Part shown: in pieces, positions 60,901 through 64,000 of the stretch
How positions within the stretch are numbered: position 1 is the first letter of the stretch
Layout of the letters: each line of letters starts with the position of its first letter
Assembly (NCBI GenBank): GCA_026261815.1
Contig: JAMPIT010000856.1
Location: forward strand, 10,090,001 to 10,154,000
Direction of reading: 5' to 3'
DNA length: 64,000 nucleotides
Origin: Monarcha castaneiventris obscurior
Taxonomy: Eukaryota > Chordata > Aves > Passeriformes > Monarchidae
Notes under the pieces: generated by a model
What the model was told of the DNA's origin: nothing
Seen by the model: the letters and a program-made list of their open reading frames with translations, nothing else
Databases searched by the model: none
Made by a program: the position numbers and the translations under genes

Positions 60901-63900
60901 GACCAGCCCTGACAGGAGGAATTAGTTCCCTGCTTTTGTTAAGCTCGTAATTCAGATTTCAGACTCTTCTGTGCAGAGATGAAGAAGAAAAGCAGCACAG
61001 AGAGGAAGCCGACGCTTGGGTGGAATAAGCAAATCTTCCAATTAGTCTGTCTCCTCTCCTGGATCACATTTCACGCTTCCTACAGCTGCAACCAGAACGA
61101 AGGATGAGAATCCAGCATACAAATGCCTAGTTCATTTGCTATAGCAGCATGAATAGGATTAAAATAATCTGAAGAGGAATTAAATGCCTCAACAGTCAGG
61201 TTGCAAGAGCGGGAGAATAAGACCTCTTGTGTGCGTTTCCAGGATCAGTGGAGTGGGGCCAGCAGAAGTGACCCAGGGTTAATGCAGCTCAGACCTGCCT
61301 TGGAGGGACTATTTTCTTCCTACTCTAGAAGAGTGGGCCCCAAATCCTACATCCTTAGCCATGAGCTGTGAAATGTTTGTTCACATCCAATGGGGAGTCG
61401 AGTGGATGAGTTTCCAGTGGCACCACTTGCTCGAGCTCGGTTTCCAAGCTTGCAGACAATCTGTACATGGGCTGCAGGTTTCCCCCTAAAATAGTCTGAC
61501 TCACAAAGAAAACCTGTCTGGGGGAAATGTAAGCTGGTAAGTGATTTTAAATGAACAGGTTTGGTTTAACTTGCTACCTAACAATGCTGTTCAAATACGA
61601 AAGGATTTTCTACCTCTGAAGAAATAAGGACAGAACTCAACTAGCTGATGTAGGTGAAATAGAAGCATAGCAGTGTCATGACTGTAATTAAAAGCAAACT
61701 TGATCACTCCGGGAAACCCCAGTGCTTTGAGAAGGTACATATTTCCCTTGCTTTTATTTTGAAAACAGTTGTCAATTTAAATGACAGAAATAGGAAAGAA
61801 ATTTTAGGATCAGAGCAGAGCCTCTCTACAGAGCAAATTCTCTCAGATGCAGGTATGGAAATCTGCATCTTCAGTGATGACCTCAATAATTTTGTTACTG
61901 GTCTGGTTAAATGTAATTAAAATCATTGGTTTTAAATGCAACCTTACATTCAAGACACAAACAAGAAGCAGGATCCTCTATATAATCAAACAGATAAGCA
62001 TTCATTTAATCAATATATAATCAAGCAGTGTGCAAGCCCCTAGAAGTGAAAAAGAAAGAACCAGCAGCCAAGATGGGTATGTCAAGTATAAATCATGTCT
62101 AATTTCCTTCTGTGGCAGAGTAGCAGACCTTGTCAATAGAGGAGAAAGAGCAGACATCATCTATCCTGACTTGAGCAAAGCTTTTGACTCGGTGACATTC
62201 AGACACGGCCCATGTGAAACAAGGAGCGGGTGGATGTACCACAGAAACTGTACCCGGAGAATGGTTATCAACATTCCCTGTCAGAGTGGAGGGCAGATAT
62301 CAGGGGAGATTACACAGAGGCCTGGCAGCACCCACTGGCTTTCCCTAATGACTTAGTTCCCAGGAAATCCATGCTTTTTGAATTTGTGAGGGGTACCAAG
62401 CTGCGATCAGGCTGGAGCACACACTGACTTTTAAAATTACCTTGTCCGAGTGGGAAATATTCTGGAAAAAGCAGAGAACAGCTTCACTAAGATGCAAATC
62501 CCAGAAGCAAAGGGGCTCTGGGAGAGCACCAAGAAAAACTGTGGTGATGGGGGATTCCTTCCCCCCGCCTCAACACCCTCTCTGCAGAACAAATGGGGGA
62601 AGAAATGTGTATGTGCTGCTGAAGCCCTGGCCCTATTATTAACATTAAAATAGTAATTAGCTGCTGTGCTCTGCTGCAGAAGGAGACAGATTTCTATCTG
62701 TGGTCCTCAAAATACAGCTTGCAAATACTTATTAGTCCTTGTGCATGAAAGATGCTGTAAGCATTTAAATGAGTTTTAATTATTAACTATATTAGTTCAT
62801 CTGTTGGATGATTTTCCAGTGATGTAGCACAGTGAAAGCCAGAGCAGTCGGGGTAATTTTCTGTGACTACTCCTAAAGAGGAGAAAATATGCTAAACCAC
62901 ATAATAAACCAGTAACAGCTTAATACTGGCTGGAAACACGTTCTCTCAAAAAAATCCCATTACCTTTCCAGGATGACAGACAACCTCTCCACTTCAGCAT
63001 GGACTGAGGGAAGGGAACTGATGCTGTCAAACTCCCTTTGTTTCCCAGGGCTTACCTGAGGGTCGTGCCTCTATAATGTAGCCAGTTGTGGGTTTTTCTC
63101 CTGAATCTCCCTCAGTCCATTGCAGCGTCAGCCCAGAAGCAGATTTTGTCACCAGGATTTCCTGAGGGGAGCCAGGAGACCCTGAGGGGTGAAAAGAGAG
63201 TAGCAAATGAAGGTGGCATTAATTTGCAGCATGAATTGCTTCTACTGAGAGAGGGGAAAAAATTATCTTGTGGTGTTGGTCCACAAATATGCAACACAAA
63301 CCAGCTCAATGGGCTACTGACCTGATTTTTTCACTAGCTCCAGTACCAGCAGTTACATATCCATGGGGTTTACAGGCCACAGGATCATAGACTATCCTGA
63401 GCTGGAAGGGACCCACTAGGATCATCAAAGTCCAGCTCGTGGCCCTACACAGGATAGCCCCCAGAATGAGGTACCTGTGTTAAGAAGGCAGGAGGAAAAA
63501 GGAGTCTCATTTTACCCACTGCCACTGCTATTTCTGATTTCAGAGGTGAAACCAGCCTATGAGGTTCATGGAGAGAGTCATGGGGACATCCACTTCCCAT
63601 TGGTTTGGGAAGATGCCATGGCCATGTTAGAAAGGAGACCTGATCTACACTTGTCTGTGGTGTGGTGTGAGAGTTAGACTGTGGAAGTGGGAAAGAACCA
63701 AAAACCACAACTGCACATATGCTTTGTGACTTACCTGACAGGTTTGGTATCATTGGAGGGCATTTACCTTGTTGGATTATGTGTTCATCAAAGTCACTGA
63801 TCAAATAAAGAAACCAGCTCTGGGTACCGACGCTGAACCAAGTGGGGAACGCTGCCCTGCAGCTGCTCTTGGCACAGCAGGAAACCCACAGATCTCTCTC

Positions 63901-64000
63901 TCTGAATAAGCCAACGTGTCAGGAGAGAACAATTGTAAATTCTTTCTGGTTTTGCACCCAGGAACCTCTGCTGGTTTCGGCAGCTACTCCAGTTCTGACT
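42682..64000 (-). CDS. SDK1: Sidekick-1 (SDK1), 3' part: last FN3 domain, TM helix, cytoplasmic tail
   Basis: Six coding exons (minus, 5' to 3'): 63181-63056, 54934-54770, 52044-51907, 49961-49841, 49632-49503, 42957-42682. Phases join without error and give 317 complete residues to TGA. Order: a complete fibronectin III domain (LTLQW ... YEFRVVAVNEFGYGEPS), the linker AQTEAPFYEEWW, a membrane helix (FLLVMALSSLILILLVVFAL), then a cytoplasmic tail with EESVTLDNGGF, SPPRPSPGGLHYSDEDICN and DSDYEDELPKHSFVNHYMSD, ending in GFSSFV. From knowledge of the family, Sidekicks are Ig/FN3 homophilic adhesion proteins that direct synaptic layer choice, notably in chick retina, and bind MAGI scaffolds through this PDZ ligand. 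The gene enters from beyond the right edge. The SDK1 call over SDK2 rests on tail sequence and on memory of the family. Confidence 0.95.
42958..49502 (-). other. SDK1 last intron
   Basis: 6.5 kb. It contains no exon I can support. An open frame of 128 codons at 43,514-43,900 on the gene strand includes a hydrophobic stretch but no recognisable domain. CA-rich sequence (CACATGCACACCCACATTCAC) occurs near 48,015. No clear CR1 end was seen. Confidence 0.55.
49503..49632 (-). CDS. SDK1: SDK1 coding exon, cytoplasmic tail
   Basis: 130 bp. The acceptor is TTTCCTAG|GTCTCC and the donor is TCAGAG|GTAAGG. It encodes SPPRPSPGGLHYSDEDICNK, then YNGAVLTEG and a Glu/Ser-rich end (EVSESE). The proline-rich and acidic-tyrosine patches are typical of Sidekick tails. 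Confidence 0.96.
49841..49961 (-). CDS. SDK1: SDK1 coding exon, juxtamembrane tail
   Basis: 121 bp. The acceptor is GGCTCCAG|GTAAAA and the donor is AACCAG|GTAAAA. It encodes TISNVEESVTLDNGGFTALE, then LNSRHLNIKSTFSKKNGT. Both the acceptor context and the exon start read GTAAAA, so the boundary was fixed by frame agreement with both neighbours. Confidence 0.95.
49962..51906 (-). other. SDK1 intron with purine-rich tract
   Basis: 1.9 kb without exons. Positions 50,350-50,560 are strongly purine-rich on the plus strand (AAAGAAAGAGAAAGTAAAAC, GAGGAAAAGGAGAGAGG), giving an ORF made almost entirely of Lys, Glu, Arg and Gly that I do not take as coding. Confidence 0.6.
51907..52044 (-). CDS. SDK1: SDK1 coding exon, transmembrane helix
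   Basis: 138 bp. The acceptor is TCTTTCAG|CACAAA and the donor is CGGAG|GTAAGG. It encodes QTEAPFYEEWWFLLVMALSS, continuing through a Leu/Ile/Val-rich span to LHGQSKKYKNCNG. This is the single membrane pass; the basic KK.YK segment marks the cytoplasmic side. Confidence 0.97.
52221..52390 (-). mobile_element. CR1 LINE 3' end fragment, reverse orientation
   Basis: The plus strand reads CAGAATCCCAGGATGGTTTG followed by GGTTGGAAGGGACATTAAAT, CAACCCCCTGCCGTGGGCAG and GATGGGGCAGCCACAGCTTC, the reverse complement of a CR1 3' end. Similarity fades after about 52,390. It is inserted in the same strand sense as SDK1 transcription. Confidence 0.9.
53453..53866 (-). other. Unassigned 137-codon ORF with CpG-rich patch in SDK1 intron
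   Basis: The open frame runs on the SDK1 strand. Its early part is alanine-rich because of a CpG-dense patch (plus strand GACGAGCGCAGCAGCCGCGG at about 53,738, then GTGGCGAGAGCGGCGC), unusual in this AT-leaning intron. The sequence downstream contains AATAAA (plus strand TTTATT near 53,482). I recognise no domain. It may be a degraded retroelement (LTR-like) or chance; no matching long terminal repeat pair was found. Confidence 0.15.
54770..54934 (-). CDS. SDK1: SDK1 coding exon, second half of last FN3 domain
   Basis: 165 bp. The acceptor is CTTTCCCAG|ATGAAG and the donor is GTATCAG|GTAATC. It encodes DEGLWDMFVKDIPRSATSYT, then LRQGVTYEFRVVAVNEFGYG and EPSVPSVAVS. It contains the FN3 signature Y.FRV.A.N..G.G.PS. 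Confidence 0.97.
57446..57508 (+). mobile_element. CR1 LINE 3' end, short fragment
   Basis: It reads GTGCTGAGTTAATGGACTTG then ATGATCTTGGAGGTCTTTTCCAACCTTAATGATT, matching the terminal segment of a second CR1 subtype (GGTCTTTTCCAACCTNAATGATTCTATGA). Only about 60 bases remain. Confidence 0.75.
59181..59474 (+). mobile_element. CR1 LINE 3' end, longest copy in window
   Basis: Nearly 300 bases follow the CR1 3' region in order: CTGGAGAGGGACTTTTTCCA, GAATGGCTTCAAACTG, GGGAGAAATTCCTCCCTGTG, AGGGTGGTGAGGCCCTGG, GGTGCCCAGAGAAGCTGTGG, GTCCCTGCCCATGGCAGGGG and TTTAAGGTCCCTTC, ending near TTCTATTAA. It is 5'-truncated and moderately diverged. Confidence 0.93.
59629..59718 (+). mobile_element. CR1 LINE 3' end fragment, second subtype
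   Basis: It reads GATGTGGCACTTAGGGATGT then GGTTTAGTGGTGGACGAGGC, ATGGTTGGACCTTTTCCAAT and CTGAATGATCCTGTGA. This is the CR1 subtype with a 'GGTTTAGTGGTGGAC' block, inserted 155 bases after the copy at 59,181 in the same orientation. Confidence 0.85.
62040..62430 (+). pseudogene. CR1-type reverse transcriptase fossil
   Basis: The frame from 62,030 encodes KSCLISFCGRVADLVNRGER then ADIIYPDLSKAFDSV, the RT palm segment in which D and SKAFD follow the LINE pattern (usual form YLDFSKAFDTV). A later block in the next frame reads FPNDL....LFEFVRGTKL, the degraded counterpart of the catalytic FADDTKL region: one of the two catalytic aspartates is gone and a frameshift separates the blocks. It is an inactive internal fragment of a LINE, not a host gene. 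Confidence 0.8.
63056..63181 (-). CDS. SDK1: SDK1 coding exon, first half of last FN3 domain
   Basis: 126 bp. The acceptor is CACCCCTCAG|GGTCTC and the donor is CCCTCAG|GTAAGC. It encodes SPGSPQEILVTKSASGLTLQ, then WTEGDSGEKPTTGYIIEARPS, the A-C strands of a fibronectin III fold with its conserved Trp. It begins in phase 1, so the codon is shared with an exon beyond the window. Confidence 0.96.
63182..64000 (-). other. SDK1 intron, continues beyond window
   Basis: 819 bp with no exon. It contains a short reversed CR1 fragment at 63,380-63,467 and otherwise nothing recognised. Confidence 0.7.
63380..63467 (-). mobile_element. CR1 LINE 3' end fragment, reverse orientation
   Basis: The plus strand reads AGGATCATAGACTATCCTGA then GCTGGAAGGGACCCACTAGG, ATCATCAAAGTCCAGCTCGT and GGCCCTACACAGGATAGCCC. 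This is the reverse complement of a CR1 subtype 3' end with the 'GAGCTGGAAGGGACCCAC.AGGATCATC' block. Confidence 0.88.

Larger units (their letters stand above)
54935..63055 (-). other. SDK1 intron, 8.1 kb, richest in CR1 copies
   Basis: No exon was recognised. It contains CR1 3' ends at 57,446-57,508, 59,181-59,474 and 59,629-59,718 and a CR1 reverse-transcriptase fossil at 62,040-62,430. It also has a (GGT)n run (GGTGGTGGTGGTG near 57,268) and an AT-rich non-repetitive stretch at about 56,590-56,960. Confidence 0.6.

Noticed and set aside
1..64000. CRISPR arrays, prokaryotic operons, defence systems or phage-like modules
   Set aside because: No regularly spaced repeats or bacterial gene organisation; the split genes and CR1 elements show a vertebrate nuclear genome.

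Overview
This is a stretch of a bird nuclear genome. The evidence is two vertebrate genes with ordinary GT-AG introns, several CR1 LINE 3' ends of the avian type (including the terminal ATTCTATGA motif), a CR1 reverse-transcriptase fossil, and low gene density. I cannot name the species. There are no prokaryotic operons, CRISPR arrays or rRNA/tRNA genes that I can support.

Layout. (1) About 1-17.25 kb: intergenic DNA beyond the 3' end of a cytochrome P450 gene. No gene is supportable here, only short tandem repeats, a hairpin cluster and unique AT-rich stretches that could be conserved non-coding DNA. (2) 18,285-29,030, minus strand: a complete CYP3A-family gene of 13 coding exons, 1,530 bp and 509 residues. 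Every exon boundary was worked out by hand. The reading frame closes across all 12 introns, and all catalytic P450 motifs are present. The last coding exon (18,285-18,380) lies about 2 kb beyond the heme-binding exon and is easily missed. Exon 1 sits in a CpG-rich, GC-rich block (about 28.78-29.66 kb), the likely promoter. (3) About 29.66-41.45 kb: intergenic DNA between the two genes. (4) 42,682 to beyond 64,000, minus strand: the 3' end of SDK1 (Sidekick-1), an adhesion molecule. Six coding exons encode the last fibronectin type III domain, the transmembrane helix and the cytoplasmic tail, which ends in the PDZ-binding GFSSFV. The 5' exons lie outside the window. The long SDK1 introns hold most of the recognisable CR1 copies.

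The two genes are head-to-tail on the minus strand (SDK1 upstream, CYP3A downstream) and have unrelated functions: synaptic adhesion versus ER monooxygenase detoxification and steroid metabolism. The pairing is of interest as synteny, not as a pathway. I found no undescribed multi-gene system. The least explained pieces are a U/GU-rich tract just after the SDK1 stop codon, a transmembrane-like ORF at 14.6-14.8 kb, and a CpG-rich 137-codon ORF inside an SDK1 intron at 53.5-53.9 kb.
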